A DNA stretch of 40,806 nt, from NCBI GenBank assembly GCA_002492415.1, contig DKYK01000046.1, positions 22,835-63,640 on the forward strand. Reading direction: 5' to 3'. Positions 13,078 through 22,059 of this stretch are shown here, piece by piece (the stretch's first letter is position 1; each line of letters begins with the position of its first letter). Under the pieces are notes generated by a model. It saw only the letters and a program-made list of their open reading frames with translations, made no database searches and was not told the origin of the DNA. The position numbers were made by a program, and so were the translations under genes. This stretch comes from Christensenella sp. UBA7102 (GTDB lineage Bacteria; Bacillota; Clostridia; Christensenellales; UBA1750).

Positions 13078-13968
13078 TTAGGCTTCGACGGGGGCGATGA
13101 GCCGCACCGCGCGAGGCAGGCAACGGAACGTCACCTCGACAAACTCCCCTGCGCATTCGCCGTCCACCGTCCATTCCGCAGGGGATTCAAAGCGGAAGGT
13201 CGCCTCCGCCGCGTGCAAAAGTACGAAATAGTCCGGATCATAGATCTGATGTGCAAAATCGCGCAGCGCCTGCACGGTAGGCGGCTGTCGGATGAGGAGG
13301 ATCTCCATCAATCCGTCGTCAAACTGCACACCTGCCTTGGTCAAATCCACCACCCCGCCAATGCGCGTGGAGTTGGAAATGCTGCCGTAGTAGAAAGCGC
13401 CCGATACCACCTGTCCCCCGGCCGTCACCGTCACGGAATGGGGCCTCAGCGTGAACACCTCCCGCGCCCCGCGGAAGATGTATGCCATGCGCCCCAGCTT
13501 ATTCTTGAGCGACTGCGGCGTGGCATGGGCGGTATCTGCGAATGCGCCGAAGGAAGCCACGTAGTCGAAAAATACGCCTTCGTTCAGCAGCCCCGCATCG
13601 TGCTGCCGCACCCGCCCCTCCGTCGCCACCTCGATGGCGTCTTTGACCTTTGTGGGCAGATGCAGCGCGTGCGCCAGGTCATTGGTGGTTCCGGTGGGCA
13701 CATACCCCACCGGCACTTTTGCCCCCGCGTGCACCAGCCCGCTGAGCACTTCGCTCAGTGTGCCGTCGCCGCCGCAGACGATGATGCGGTCATAGCCGCC
13801 CCCTTGTTCTTGCGCGATGACCGTTGCTTCGCCGTGCGCGCGCGTGGTGTGCACCGTCACAGTGCTGTCCTGTGCGCACAGCCGCTTGACCAGCGGAAAC
13901 AGCGCCTTTTGTGCCGCCTTTCTTCCCGCCACCGGGTTGAGTATGATCAGCACCCGCTCCCGTGCCAT
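13078..13968 (-). CDS. diacylglycerol kinase-family lipid kinase (DgkB/YegS-like)
   Basis: A 296-residue kinase of the diacylglycerol/sphingosine kinase catalytic family, which phosphorylates a membrane lipid with ATP at the inner leaflet. N-terminal motif is IILNPVAGRKAAQKA. The nucleotide-binding GGDGT is at 66-70, followed by PTGTTNDLA (91-99). The C-terminal beta domain ends with TVDGECAG, the family's late acidic motif. No membrane segment is visible, as in DgkB. The start at 13968 has GAGGAG upstream; the longer frame crosses the promoter and the terminator of the gene before it. Confidence 0.92.
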   Translation of the reverse strand: MARERVLIILNPVAGRKAAQKALFPLVKRLCAQDSTVTVHTTRAHGEATVIAQEQGGGYDRIIVCGGDGTLSEVLSGLVHAGAKVPVGYVPTGTTNDLAHALHLPTKVKDAIEVATEGRVRQHDAGLLNEGVFFDYVASFGAFADTAHATPQSLKNKLGRMAYIFRGAREVFTLRPHSVTVTAGGQVVSGAFYYGSISNSTRIGGVVDLTKAGVQFDDGLMEILLIRQPPTVQALRDFAHQIYDPDYFVLLHAAEATFRFESPAEWTVDGECAGEFVEVTFRCLPRAVRLIAPVEA

Positions 13969-14008
13969 ATCTCTGTCCGCTCCTCTGCTATTCGTTATAC
14001 TGCTAATC

Positions 14009-14037
14009 ATTATAGGATGACGCACTCCCGTTGTCAA
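14009..14037 (-). promoter_or_regulatory. perfect consensus promoter for the lipid kinase
   Basis: Minus strand TTGACA (complement of 14032-14037), 17 bp, TATAAT (complement of 14009-14014): the exact sigma-A consensus, the strongest-looking promoter in the window. Confidence 0.9.
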
Positions 14038-14039
14038 TA

Positions 14040-14077
14040 AAACAAGAGAGCCTATGCAACCGCACAGGCTCTCTTTT
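14040..14077 (-). terminator. terminator after the methyltransferase gene
   Basis: AAGAGAGCCT (14044-14053) pairs perfectly with 14066-14075 around a 12-nt loop. It lies 4 bp beyond the methyltransferase stop and is followed on the minus strand by GTTTTATT. Confidence 0.75.
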
Positions 14078-14081
14078 CGGG

Positions 14082-14876
14082 TTAAGATTCCATGACCGCC
14101 TTTCGCGCCCACAGCGTAATGCGACAGCCTTCCCGTCCCTGTTCGGCGGGCTCGCAGTCCACATACAGCTTTTCTACTGCAAATCCCACATCCGTAAGCC
14201 ACGTCTGTACATCCGCCCACGAGGGAAAGTGCTTGACGCTCATCTTTCTGACCGTGAAGTCCCCGCCGTCCTTCGGCTGCAGCTCCCAGATGCGCTCGCC
14301 GCGGCAGACGCGCGTACCTGCATCGTATTCATACTGTCCCACAATGTAGCGCCCATAGGTCCCCCGTTCGTCCGTCACGTCAAAGCACACCCACGGCTGC
14401 GCGTCTTCCCACGCGGACGTAGGCCAGTCCACGCAGTCAAAATCCAAAAACAGATGCCCGCCGGGACGCAGCGCTTCATGCGCACGGCGCAAGAACAGCC
14501 GCTGCGCCGCCATGTAGTCTGTTTCGCCCGTGATGAGGTTGCACAGCAGGTTCGCGCCCAGCAGCACTGCGTCAAAGCCGTCCGGCCAAGCACCCGCCAG
14601 GCCGTCCCGATGTTCGACGGTGACGGAGGGGAATTCTCCTGTGTTCAGGTGCGCCTGCATCCGCGCCAACATGGGCATGCTCACATCAAAGCCGTGCACA
14701 ATGTGCCCGGCCCGGCCCAGCGGCAGCGCCATGCGCCCTGTGCCGCACGCCACGTCCAGCACGCGCTGCGGCTTGTCGCCCAGCAGTGACAGCAGAAGGT
14801 CGATGTCGTGGCGGTAGTTTTCCTGCTGCTCATAAAGAGAAGCATCCCAGCGCTCCCAAATTTCCAGCTGTGTCAA
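14082..14876 (-). CDS. class I SAM-dependent methyltransferase
   Basis: A 264-residue methyltransferase with the Rossmann-like fold. Motif I VLDVACGTGRMA (residues 39-50) binds S-adenosylmethionine. FDVSMPML is the acidic loop after strand 2, FDAVLLGANLLCNLI the strand 4 region and LRPGGHLFLDFD motif IV. A C-terminal beta-rich part probably shapes the substrate pocket. The acceptor molecule cannot be deduced. The start appears to be TTG (14876-14874), preceded by AGAGGGGGAA; no ATG is available near the conserved N-terminus. Confidence 0.88.
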   Translation of the reverse strand: MTQLEIWERWDASLYEQQENYRHDIDLLLSLLGDKPQRVLDVACGTGRMALPLGRAGHIVHGFDVSMPMLARMQAHLNTGEFPSVTVEHRDGLAGAWPDGFDAVLLGANLLCNLITGETDYMAAQRLFLRRAHEALRPGGHLFLDFDCVDWPTSAWEDAQPWVCFDVTDERGTYGRYIVGQYEYDAGTRVCRGERIWELQPKDGGDFTVRKMSVKHFPSWADVQTWLTDVGFAVEKLYVDCEPAEQGREGCRITLWARKAVMES

Positions 14877-14982
14877 TGCGATTCCCCCTCTGCACAGAGC
14901 ACGCTTTTGCGTGATGCCAGGTACAGTATAGCACAGCTTTCGCTCCGTCGGACACGCGAGTATTTTTTTATGGATTTATACG

Positions 14983-15372
14983 TCAGTCTGGCAGTTTTTT
15001 GCCGCACTTCCGGCAGTATTCATACCCTGCCGCCGCCCGCGCGCCGCAGTAGGGGCAAAAGCCCGCGTCACAGGGGGACTCCTGCGGCTGCTGTATCCGC
15101 TGCGCGCCGAAGCGCTGCTCCAGTGGGTCGGGTTCCTCGCCGTCATCCACAATGTCAAAGGAGGAATAGCGGTTTTCCCCCGTCGCGTTGCGGAAATGAT
15201 ACACCGCCTGCGCCACACCGATGCCGATGAACACGACGCCAAACAACGGAAAGAAGAACGGCGCGCCCATCGCGACTGCCGCAAGGGTCCAGATCACGCC
15301 AAAGACGATGGCTGCGACCGACCCAACGCCGCTCATCATGGACGGCCCGCGCCCCGGTTTTACGCTTTTCAT
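14983..15372 (-). CDS. small membrane protein with C-terminal zinc ribbon
   Basis: A 129-residue protein. Two membrane segments (about residues 13-33 and 36-60) are separated by only a few residues. A polar linker follows, then a zinc ribbon of the CPYC...CRKCG type that ends near the C-terminus. No enzymatic motif is seen; such proteins are common in Clostridia and uncharacterised. The ATG at 15372 follows AGAGAGGTG; the frame open to 15543 would run through the promoter. Confidence 0.75.
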   Translation of the reverse strand: MKSVKPGRGPSMMSGVGSVAAIVFGVIWTLAAVAMGAPFFFPLFGVVFIGIGVAQAVYHFRNATGENRYSSFDIVDDGEEPDPLEQRFGAQRIQQPQESPCDAGFCPYCGARAAAGYEYCRKCGKKLPD

Positions 15373-15396
15373 GCCAAACACCTCTCTTTGGATCTC

Positions 15397-15425
15397 AGTA
15401 TATCCCAATACGTCCCAAAGGGCAA
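15397..15425 (-). promoter_or_regulatory. promoter for the zinc-ribbon membrane protein
   Basis: Minus strand TTGCCC (complement of 15420-15425), 17 bp, TATACT (complement of 15397-15402). Confidence 0.7.
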
Positions 15426-15468
15426 GGCATTCTGCGTGAAACCTGCGCTGCGCCGCCCCAAAACCGCG

Positions 15469-15497
15469 TTGCGCGCGCGCAAGCGGCATGGTAAAAT
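15469..15497 (+). promoter_or_regulatory. promoter for the amidohydrolase/glycerate kinase operon
   Basis: TTGCGC (15469-15474), 17 bp, TAAAAT (15492-15497), 35 bp before the start at 15533. The -35 box is weak. Confidence 0.5.
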
Positions 15498-15532
15498 AGA
15501 GGAGGTCAGAACACAAACAGGAGGATGATCCC

Positions 15533-16663
15533 ATGTTGATCAAAAATGCAACGATTTATACAGCCGTGCTGCCCGAGCCCATCCCGGGCGACATACTGGT
15601 AAAGGATGGCAAGATTGTCGCTGTCGGCCCCAATCTGCCCGCCGATGGCGAGGAGGTCTTCGACGCCACGGGCCTTTCTGCGTACCCCGGCTTTGTCGAG
15701 GCGCACTGCCATATCGGCTTGGACGGCTACGGTATTGGCTATGAGGGCGCGGATTACAACGAGCACAGCGACCCCGTCGTGCCTCATCTGCGCGCCATCG
15801 ACGGCATTGAGCCCACCGATCCCACCTTTGCCATGGCCGCCCGCGCCGGCGTGACCACCGTGTGCACCGGCCCCGGCTCGGCCAACGTACTGGGCGGTAC
15901 CTTTGTCGCCATCAAAACCGCCGGCAACCGTGTGGACGACATGATTGTGCGCGACAACGTCGCCATGAAGTGCGCCTTTGGCGAGAACCCCAAGCGCTGC
16001 TACAAGGAAAAGGGCATTTCCACCCGCATGTCCACCGCCGCCAAGCTCCGTGAGGCGTTGCTCAAGGCGCAGCAGTATAAGGAAAAGAAGGACGCGGGCA
16101 AGGACGTCGCCTTTGACATGAAGAGCGAGGCGCTGCTGCCCGTGCTCGAGGGCAAAATGCCCTTAAAGGCCCATGCCCACCAGGCAAACGATCTGTTCAC
16201 CGCCATTCGCATCGCCAAGGAATTTGGCGTGGGGCTTACCCTCGAGCACTGCACTGAGGGCCACAAGGTCGCGCGGCAGCTCGCCGCCGAGGGCTACCCC
16301 ATGGCTGTAGGCCCGTCGCTGACCCACGCCACCAAGTTTGAGCTGCGCGACAAGACTTTTGCGACTCCCGGCATCCTCGCCAGGGCGGGCGGTCATGTCT
16401 GCATCATCACGGATTCGCCCGTGATTCCACAGCAGTATCTGCCGCTGTGCGCTGGCCTTGCGGTGAAGTCCGGTATGGATCGCCACGAAGCGCTGCGCGC
16501 CATTACCATCAACGCTGCCGAACACATCGGTATCGCCGACCGCGTGGGCTCCATCGAGGCGGGTAAGGACGCGGACATCGTGCTGGCCCGCGGCGACGTG
16601 TTTGACGTCTCCGGCGAGGTGGTGCAGGTGTTCATCGAGGGCAGAAAGGTGGACATGGAATGA
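15533..16663 (+). CDS. amidohydrolase family protein (imidazolonepropionase/COG1228-like)
   Basis: A 376-residue metal-dependent hydrolase with an N- and C-terminal composite beta sandwich and a TIM barrel. The metal motif AHCHIG sits near residue 58. LKAHAHQAND and LTLEHCTEGH supply further histidines, and CIITDSPV supplies the late Asp. The C-terminal block GSIEAGKDADIVLARGD is the standard amidohydrolase ending. It probably opens a ring or cleaves an amide; the exact substrate is not evident. RBS AGGAGG lies 8 bases upstream. It overlaps the glycerate kinase gene by ATGA, so the two are coupled. Confidence 0.88.
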   Translation: MLIKNATIYTAVLPEPIPGDILVKDGKIVAVGPNLPADGEEVFDATGLSAYPGFVEAHCHIGLDGYGIGYEGADYNEHSDPVVPHLRAIDGIEPTDPTFAMAARAGVTTVCTGPGSANVLGGTFVAIKTAGNRVDDMIVRDNVAMKCAFGENPKRCYKEKGISTRMSTAAKLREALLKAQQYKEKKDAGKDVAFDMKSEALLPVLEGKMPLKAHAHQANDLFTAIRIAKEFGVGLTLEHCTEGHKVARQLAAEGYPMAVGPSLTHATKFELRDKTFATPGILARAGGHVCIITDSPVIPQQYLPLCAGLAVKSGMDRHEALRAITINAAEHIGIADRVGSIEAGKDADIVLARGDVFDVSGEVVQVFIEGRKVDME

Positions 16664-17796
16664 AGATTGTTGTCGCGGTGGATTCCTTCAAGGGCAGTCT
16701 GACTTCACTGGAGGCCGGACAGGCCGTCGCTCAGGGCGCGCGTCGCGTCTATCCCGACGCGCAGATTTTGGTCCGTCCCCTGGCCGACGGCGGTGAGGGC
16801 ACCGTAGATGCGCTGGTTTCCGGCATGGGCGGCCAGTTTCGTACCATCCCCGTCGAGGGCCCGCTGGGAGAGACGGTGGACTGCACGTACGGCCTGATTG
16901 GCGATATCGCCGTCATCGAGATGGCGGCGGCAGCCGGCCTTCCTCTCGTGCCGCCCCATCTGCGCGATCCCATGAACACCTCCACCTATGGCGTGGGCCA
17001 GGTCATCGCCGATGCCGTGAAACAGGGCTGCAGACGCCTCCTCATCGGCATCGGCGGCAGCGCCACCAACGACGGCGGCGCGGGCATGCTGCAGGCGTTG
17101 GGCTTTCGCCTGACGGATGCTGCTGGCCGCGACATTCCACGCGGCGCAAAGGGGCTGGAACACCTGGCTGGCATCGACGCCGCCCATGCGCTGCCTGCGC
17201 TCTCGGCCTGCACCTTCCGCGTCGCCTGCGACGTGACCAATCCCCTCTGCGGCGAAAAAGGCGCCAGCGCCGTGTTCGGCCCGCAGAAGGGCGCGACGGA
17301 GCGCACCATCCCGCTGATGGACGCGTGGCTCGCGCACTTTGCTGAATGCGCCCGGCAGCTCTGGCCGCAGAGCGATCCCACAGCTCCCGGCTCAGGCGCG
17401 GCGGGCGGTCTGGGCTTTGCGCTGCATACCTTCCTGGGCGCGCAGCTGTGTCCCGGCGTGGACATCGTGCTGGAGGAGACCCGTTTGGCCGACGCGCTGC
17501 GCGGTGCGGACGTCGCCGTCACAGGCGAGGGCCGCCTGGACGGCCAGACCGCGATGGGCAAGGCCCCCATCGGCGTGGCGCGGCTCGCAAAACAGCATGG
17601 CTGCCTCACTCTCGCGCTGTGCGGATCCGTTGCCCGCGACGCCTCTGCCTGCAACGGCGCGGGCATTGATGCCTATTTTCCCATCGTCCGCGGCGCCGTC
17701 TCCCTTGCCGACGCCATGGCGGCCGACAATGCCCGCGCCAACATGGCCGATGCCGCTGAGCAGGCTTTCCGTCTCCTGCGCGCCGCGCATCGCTGA
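16660..17796 (+). CDS. glycerate kinase (GarK/GlxK family)
   Basis: A 378-residue cytoplasmic kinase converting glycerate to a phosphoglycerate that enters lower glycolysis. Family hallmarks are the N-terminal DSFKGSLTS, the block RPLADGGEGT, IGIGGSATNDGGAGML (central glycine-rich loop), CDVTNPLCGEKGAS, and VTGEGRLDGQTAMGKAP toward the end. The length is normal for the family. It starts inside the amidohydrolase stop codon (ATGA). With the GH36-like and transporter genes that follow, it suggests a pathway that yields glycerate from a sugar-derived compound (inference). Confidence 0.95.
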   Translation: MKIVVAVDSFKGSLTSLEAGQAVAQGARRVYPDAQILVRPLADGGEGTVDALVSGMGGQFRTIPVEGPLGETVDCTYGLIGDIAVIEMAAAAGLPLVPPHLRDPMNTSTYGVGQVIADAVKQGCRRLLIGIGGSATNDGGAGMLQALGFRLTDAAGRDIPRGAKGLEHLAGIDAAHALPALSACTFRVACDVTNPLCGEKGASAVFGPQKGATERTIPLMDAWLAHFAECARQLWPQSDPTAPGSGAAGGLGFALHTFLGAQLCPGVDIVLEETRLADALRGADVAVTGEGRLDGQTAMGKAPIGVARLAKQHGCLTLALCGSVARDASACNGAGIDAYFPIVRGAVSLADAMAADNARANMADAAEQAFRLLRAAHR

Positions 17797-17828
17797 AGCT
17801 CATTACCACGAAAACGGAGGAGAACGCA

Positions 17829-19433
17829 ATGAAACTGGACATCATCTGCCAGCCCGACCGCGTGCGCGCGGAATTGGAGAGTGAAACCGTTCCTTTGCAC
17901 CTCAACGCCGGCCTGTGGCAGGCGCAGGGAACCGCGCTGCGCATGACCATGGAACAGGAGACCCTTCAGATCACGCTGCTGACCTCTGTACAGCCCGTGC
18001 GCCGCGTTTTCCTGCGCTGGAACCGCCCCGTTGTCCCCGGTCGCGTGCTGGGCGATCACTGGGAGCGCGGCTATGGCGATCTGGAATGGCGCGGCATCGT
18101 GCCCGAGCGCGTGTTGCCCTGGTTCTTCCTGCATCATGACGGCATACAGACCTGCGGCGCGGGTGTGCGCACCCGTCCCAACGCACTGTGCTGGTGGCAG
18201 GTGGACGCGCAGGGCGTCACCTTAGCGCTGGACGTCCGCTGCGGCGGCGTGGGCGTGGCGGTACACGGACCGATCGACCTGTGCACCGTCTGCGAACTCG
18301 TCCCCGATGCGGGTGAATCCTCGTTTGCCGCCTCCCGTCGCTTGATGCGCCGGCTGTGCACCGCTGCTCGCCTGCCCAAGGCGCCTGTCTATGGCGGCAA
18401 CAACTGGTACTATGCCTACGGCGTCAGTTCCACGCAGGATATACTCGCCGACGCCGCGCGCGTCGCCCGCTGGGCCGAAGGGCTGGCCAACCGCCCCTTT
18501 ATGGTCATTGACGATGGCTGGCAGATCCAGCACGGCGGCGGCTACAACGGCGGCCCCTGGGACGCATCCAATGCCGATTACCCTGACATGCGTGCGCTGG
18601 CGGACGGCATTCGGGCCATGGACGTGCGCCCCGGCATCTGGCTGCGCCCGCTGCTCACGCGCAGGCCCGTGCCCGACGCATGGAAGCTGCAGCGCCCCAT
18701 CCCGTCCGACCAGCTGCACGGCGGCTGCGTGCTGGATCCCACGGTTCCCGGCGTGCTGGAGGAAATCAGCGAGATGTTCCGCGGGTTGGAAACCTGGGGC
18801 TATGAACTCATCAAACAGGACTTCACCAGTTTTGATCTGCTGGGCCGCTGGGGCTTGCAGTACGGCGCGGCGATTACCGACGACGGCTGGGCCTTCGCCG
18901 ACCGCACCAAGACCACTGCGATGGCGATCCGGGATCTCTACGACGCGATGCGTCGCGGCGTGTCTGACGAGACGCTGCTGATGGGCTGCAACACCTTCCC
19001 GCACCTGTCTGCGGGCGTGTTCGAGCTCAGCCGCACGGGTGATGACACCAGCGGCCGCGTCTGGGAGCGCACGCGCTTCATGGGCGTCAACACGCTGGCC
19101 TTCCGCATGCCGCAGCACGGCATCTTCCAAGCCTGCGACGCCGACTGCGTGGGTCTGACGCGCGCGGTAGCATGGGAAAAGAACGCGCTGTGGCTGGATG
19201 CGCTGGCGCGCAGCGGCACCCCGCTGTTCGTCTCCGCCGCGCCCGATGCCGTCGGCCCTGAGCAGGAGCGCGCGCTCAAGGCCGCCTTTGCGATCGCCTC
19301 CCGGCCGCAGGCACCCGCCGAACCGCTGGATTGGATGGACACTACCTGTCCCGCCCGCTGGCGCACCGATACCGGCGACTTCGCCTATGATTGGTGCGGC
19401 GACTTCGGCGCCGAGCCGCTTGCGCGCGTCTAA
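17829..19433 (+). CDS. GH36-like glycoside hydrolase (alpha-galactosidase/raffinose-synthase type)
   Basis: A 534-residue cytoplasmic enzyme of the GH36/GH27 clan, acting on alpha-linked galactose or a similar sugar. A beta-rich N-terminal domain (about 1-175) precedes a TIM barrel starting near PVYGGNNWYYAYG. FMVIDDGWQI is the family's substrate-binding strand. The probable nucleophile is Asp331 in ELIKQDF, and the probable acid/base Asp lies in SRTGDDTSG (405-406). The protein is shorter than classical GH36 enzymes (about 700), with a reduced C-terminal domain. No signal peptide. It lies 32 bp after the glycerate kinase gene, with GGAGGAG as binding site. Confidence 0.85.
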   Translation: MKLDIICQPDRVRAELESETVPLHLNAGLWQAQGTALRMTMEQETLQITLLTSVQPVRRVFLRWNRPVVPGRVLGDHWERGYGDLEWRGIVPERVLPWFFLHHDGIQTCGAGVRTRPNALCWWQVDAQGVTLALDVRCGGVGVAVHGPIDLCTVCELVPDAGESSFAASRRLMRRLCTAARLPKAPVYGGNNWYYAYGVSSTQDILADAARVARWAEGLANRPFMVIDDGWQIQHGGGYNGGPWDASNADYPDMRALADGIRAMDVRPGIWLRPLLTRRPVPDAWKLQRPIPSDQLHGGCVLDPTVPGVLEEISEMFRGLETWGYELIKQDFTSFDLLGRWGLQYGAAITDDGWAFADRTKTTAMAIRDLYDAMRRGVSDETLLMGCNTFPHLSAGVFELSRTGDDTSGRVWERTRFMGVNTLAFRMPQHGIFQACDADCVGLTRAVAWEKNALWLDALARSGTPLFVSAAPDAVGPEQERALKAAFAIASRPQAPAEPLDWMDTTCPARWRTDTGDFAYDWCGDFGAEPLARV

Positions 19434-19459
19434 AATAGCAGTAAAAGGGGACGATTTTC

Positions 19460-20701
19460 ATGCAGCGCAGCATCCGTGGCCGTGCAAAGGCCATCGCGTG
19501 GCTGTGTACGCTGGTGTATTTTGCCAGCTATGTCATGCGCATCAACTTTACCGTGATGCTGGTCAAGGTGTGCAGCGATATGGGCGTGGATAAGCTGGAA
19601 CTGGCGGGAGTTGTCGCGGGCCTGACCATCGCCTACGGCGCCGGGCAGATCGTCAGCGGCCTGATGGGCGACCGCATTCGCCCGGCGTTGCTGCTCACCT
19701 GCGGACTGTGCCTGGCTGCGGCCTGTAATTTGGCGATGTCCTGGAGCAGCTCAGTCCCGGTGATGACAGCGGTGTGGAGTCTCAATGGCTTTGCGCATGC
19801 GCTGCTCTGGCCGCCCATTGTGCGCCTGATGAGCACCTATCTGACCGATGGCGAGTACGGCTATGCCGCCGTGCGCGTCTCGTGGGGTTCGTCCGTCGCC
19901 ACGATTCTGCTCTACCTGCTCTGCCCAGCGCTGCTGGGCGCCCTAAGTTGGCGGAGTATCCTGCGCCTGTGTGCGCTCGTGGGGCTCGGCGTGGCGCTCG
20001 TTTGGAGCCTGGCATCCCGCCGCGTGCTCACCGAACCCGTGCGCAGCGCAGACGGTGCAGGCGATGCCGCGCCCGCTCGCTCCGCGCTGCCCCGGTTTGT
20101 GTACGCGCCCATTGCGCTCATCATGCTGGGCATCATCGCGCAGGGCATGCTGCGCGACGGCGTCACCAACTGGATGCCTTCCTACCTGCTGGAAACCTTC
20201 GGCCTGCCCGAGGAGCAGGCCATCGTCATCACCGTGATTCTGGCGGTGTTCAGCATGGTGAGCTTCTCGGTGTTCGACTGGGTGCAGCGCCGTTTCCTGC
20301 ATAATGAGGTGCTCTGCTCAGCGGTGATCTTTGCGGGCGCAACGGGCTGCGCGCTGCTGCTGTGGCTCGTCAGCCAGACCGCGTCCGTGGCGGTCAGCGC
20401 GCTGCTGATGGCGCTCATCGTTGGGTGTATGCACGGCATCAACCTGATGCTCATCACCGTAGTGCCCAAGCGGTTCGCAAAAAGCGGGCGCGTATCCACC
20501 TATTCCGGGCTGCTCAACGCCTGTACCTACATCGGCGCGGCGCTGTCCACCTACGGTTTTGCTGCGCTGGCGCAAAGCGCGGGCTGGCGCTTTACCATCC
20601 TGACCTGGGCGCTCACCGCGCTGTTCGGGTGCGCGGTGTGCGCTGCCGCCACGCCGCTCTGGCGTCGGTTCCGACGCGATTACGCAGATGCAATGGATTG
20701 A
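19460..20701 (+). CDS. MFS transporter, organophosphate:phosphate antiporter-like
   Basis: A 413-residue membrane protein with about 12 hydrophobic segments, two six-helix halves joined by a cytoplasmic loop near residues 190-210. It resembles the GlpT/UhpT/UhpC branch: YFASYVMRINFTVML in helix 1, a long run after RDGVTNWMPSYLLETFGL in the second half, and the family block HGINLMLITVVPKRF followed by STYSGLLNACTYIG. Substrates of this branch are phosphorylated sugars or glycerol phosphate. Last gene of the operon, so it probably imports the operon's substrate. A perfect terminator follows. Confidence 0.9.
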   Translation: MQRSIRGRAKAIAWLCTLVYFASYVMRINFTVMLVKVCSDMGVDKLELAGVVAGLTIAYGAGQIVSGLMGDRIRPALLLTCGLCLAAACNLAMSWSSSVPVMTAVWSLNGFAHALLWPPIVRLMSTYLTDGEYGYAAVRVSWGSSVATILLYLLCPALLGALSWRSILRLCALVGLGVALVWSLASRRVLTEPVRSADGAGDAAPARSALPRFVYAPIALIMLGIIAQGMLRDGVTNWMPSYLLETFGLPEEQAIVITVILAVFSMVSFSVFDWVQRRFLHNEVLCSAVIFAGATGCALLLWLVSQTASVAVSALLMALIVGCMHGINLMLITVVPKRFAKSGRVSTYSGLLNACTYIGAALSTYGFAALAQSAGWRFTILTWALTALFGCAVCAAATPLWRRFRRDYADAMD

Positions 20702-20711
20702 AAATGCAGCG

Positions 20712-20751
20712 AAAAAGCCTCCGTTTCGTTCATGAAACGGAGGCTTTTTAC
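20712..20751. terminator. bidirectional terminator after the MFS gene
   Basis: A perfect 16-bp stem (20712-20727 with 20734-20749) with loop GTTCAT, T5 on one strand and A5 (T5 in reverse) on the other. Both convergent genes can use it. Confidence 0.92.
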
Positions 20752-20755
20752 CACC

Positions 20756-21304
20756 CTATTCCAGTATGTACGGCGCGCTTTCGCCCTCGAAGAGGATGCC
20801 CTGCGCGTTGGATAGATGGATGTCTTCCAGGGGTAGCGCACCCTGTGGAGAGCCCTGCGGACAGTGCACATGCAGCGCCTGCGGCAGCAGGTCGATGCCC
20901 GCACCCTGCGCCGCGGAAAAGATCATGCTGCCCGCGCTCACGCCCAGCACCACTCCGCGCTCCGCCGCAAGATAGGCGCGCAGCGCCTCGCCAAACCGCG
21001 CTTCTTTGACGCGCCCGGCAAGGTATTTTGTGTCCCCGCCGCAGAGGTAAATGCAGTCAAACGCGGCGATTTCCCGCTGTGTCATCGGCATGTGCAGGTC
21101 ATAAATCGTGATGTTTTCCCGGCGGATCCCAGCGTTGTACAGGTCCTCCAGGCACTTGGGCAGCACCTCGATGGCGTCGCAATTCACCGCTGCAGTGGGA
21201 ATGAACAGCGCGCGGGCGTTCGCGGCGCGGCAGGGCAGCAGGCGCACAAAGGCGCGCAGCAGTACAGGGTTTTCCAGCCCTGTGCTGGTGAGCAGCAGCT
21301 TCAT
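20756..21304 (-). CDS. peptidase E-like protein (peptidase family S51)
   Basis: A 182-residue protein of the S51/dipeptidase E type, which cleaves dipeptides with N-terminal Asp; the fold is related to class I glutamine amidotransferases. The nucleophile elbow is GVSAGSM (Ser123 by position). The strand before it, CIYLCGGDTKYLA, is also characteristic. It is shorter than Salmonella peptidase E (about 230), and I cannot place the catalytic His with confidence, so activity is uncertain. It begins only 6 bp after the stop of the XRE regulator gene on the same strand. Confidence 0.82.
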   Translation of the reverse strand: MKLLLTSTGLENPVLLRAFVRLLPCRAANARALFIPTAAVNCDAIEVLPKCLEDLYNAGIRRENITIYDLHMPMTQREIAAFDCIYLCGGDTKYLAGRVKEARFGEALRAYLAAERGVVLGVSAGSMIFSAAQGAGIDLLPQALHVHCPQGSPQGALPLEDIHLSNAQGILFEGESAPYILE

Positions 21305-21310
21305 TTTCGG

Positions 21311-21925
21311 TCAGTCCTCCCAGTTGGTTTGATGCGCCGGAATGCCCATCGCCTCGCACGCACGCACCACGTCCGCACGCCCCTGGGCGTCGCCGACGCG
21401 GTAGTGCAGCACCTGCCCGCGGAATACCACATACTTGGTATTGTCCGCGCGAAAGTCGCAGAACCAGGGCGTGGACGCGCCGGTAGCGCCCTTGAGCGCG
21501 CTGGAAAGGCGCTGCGGCAGGTCGATTTGGCTGCAGCTGAAGGTCAGCGCTGTCCAGTACCGCGGGTGCCCCTGCGTGCGCCAAAGCTCTACGCGGTGGA
21601 TGTGCAGCACGTCCAGCAGATCCTCATCCTCCAGGCTTTCCTTGATGAGTACGCCCGTGTACAGCCCTGCCTCAGCCGACGTGAAGACCTGCCCGCAGAC
21701 GTGCTCCTCGTGCAGTGCGTCGGCCTCCATTTCGTCGCGCAGCAGCACATCCAGCGTCACGCGCAGGCTGTCGCTCAGGCGGGGCAGCTTGTCCGGGTCG
21801 GGCAGCGCAAGGCCCGCTTCCCACTTGGCCACAGACTGCCGCGACACCTCCAGTAACTCGGCCAAAGCTTCCTGCGTCATGCCCCGCGCCCGGCGCAGCA
21901 GCTGCACCTTTTCTCCGAATTTCAT
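21311..21925 (-). CDS. XRE-family transcriptional regulator with C-terminal effector domain
   Basis: A 204-residue DNA-binding protein. The N-terminal helix-turn-helix spans about residues 4-58 (VQLLRRARGMTQEALAELL, SRQSVAKWE). The remaining 140 residues form a mixed alpha/beta domain with several strands; I do not recognise the fold. The regulated target may be the peptidase E-like gene next to it. ATG 21925 has GTAAGGAG upstream; the longer open frame has no binding site. Confidence 0.88.
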   Translation of the reverse strand: MKFGEKVQLLRRARGMTQEALAELLEVSRQSVAKWEAGLALPDPDKLPRLSDSLRVTLDVLLRDEMEADALHEEHVCGQVFTSAEAGLYTGVLIKESLEDEDLLDVLHIHRVELWRTQGHPRYWTALTFSCSQIDLPQRLSSALKGATGASTPWFCDFRADNTKYVVFRGQVLHYRVGDAQGRADVVRACEAMGIPAHQTNWED

Positions 21926-21976
21926 GCGTATTCTCCTTACGAAGTCTTCATTTTCCGGGCTTTCCGACTGACTCCC

Positions 21977-22005
21977 AGCATACGCCGGATGCCTCGAAAA
22001 CGCAA
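21977..22005 (-). promoter_or_regulatory. possible promoter for the XRE-peptidase E pair
   Basis: Minus strand TTGCGT (complement of 22000-22005), 17 bp, TATGCT (complement of 21977-21982). Both boxes are imperfect. Confidence 0.4.
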
Positions 22006-22059
22006 TCAACCGCCGGGTGCACTTATGCAACCGCTGCTCTAAACCGCTCCTGCGGAAGT

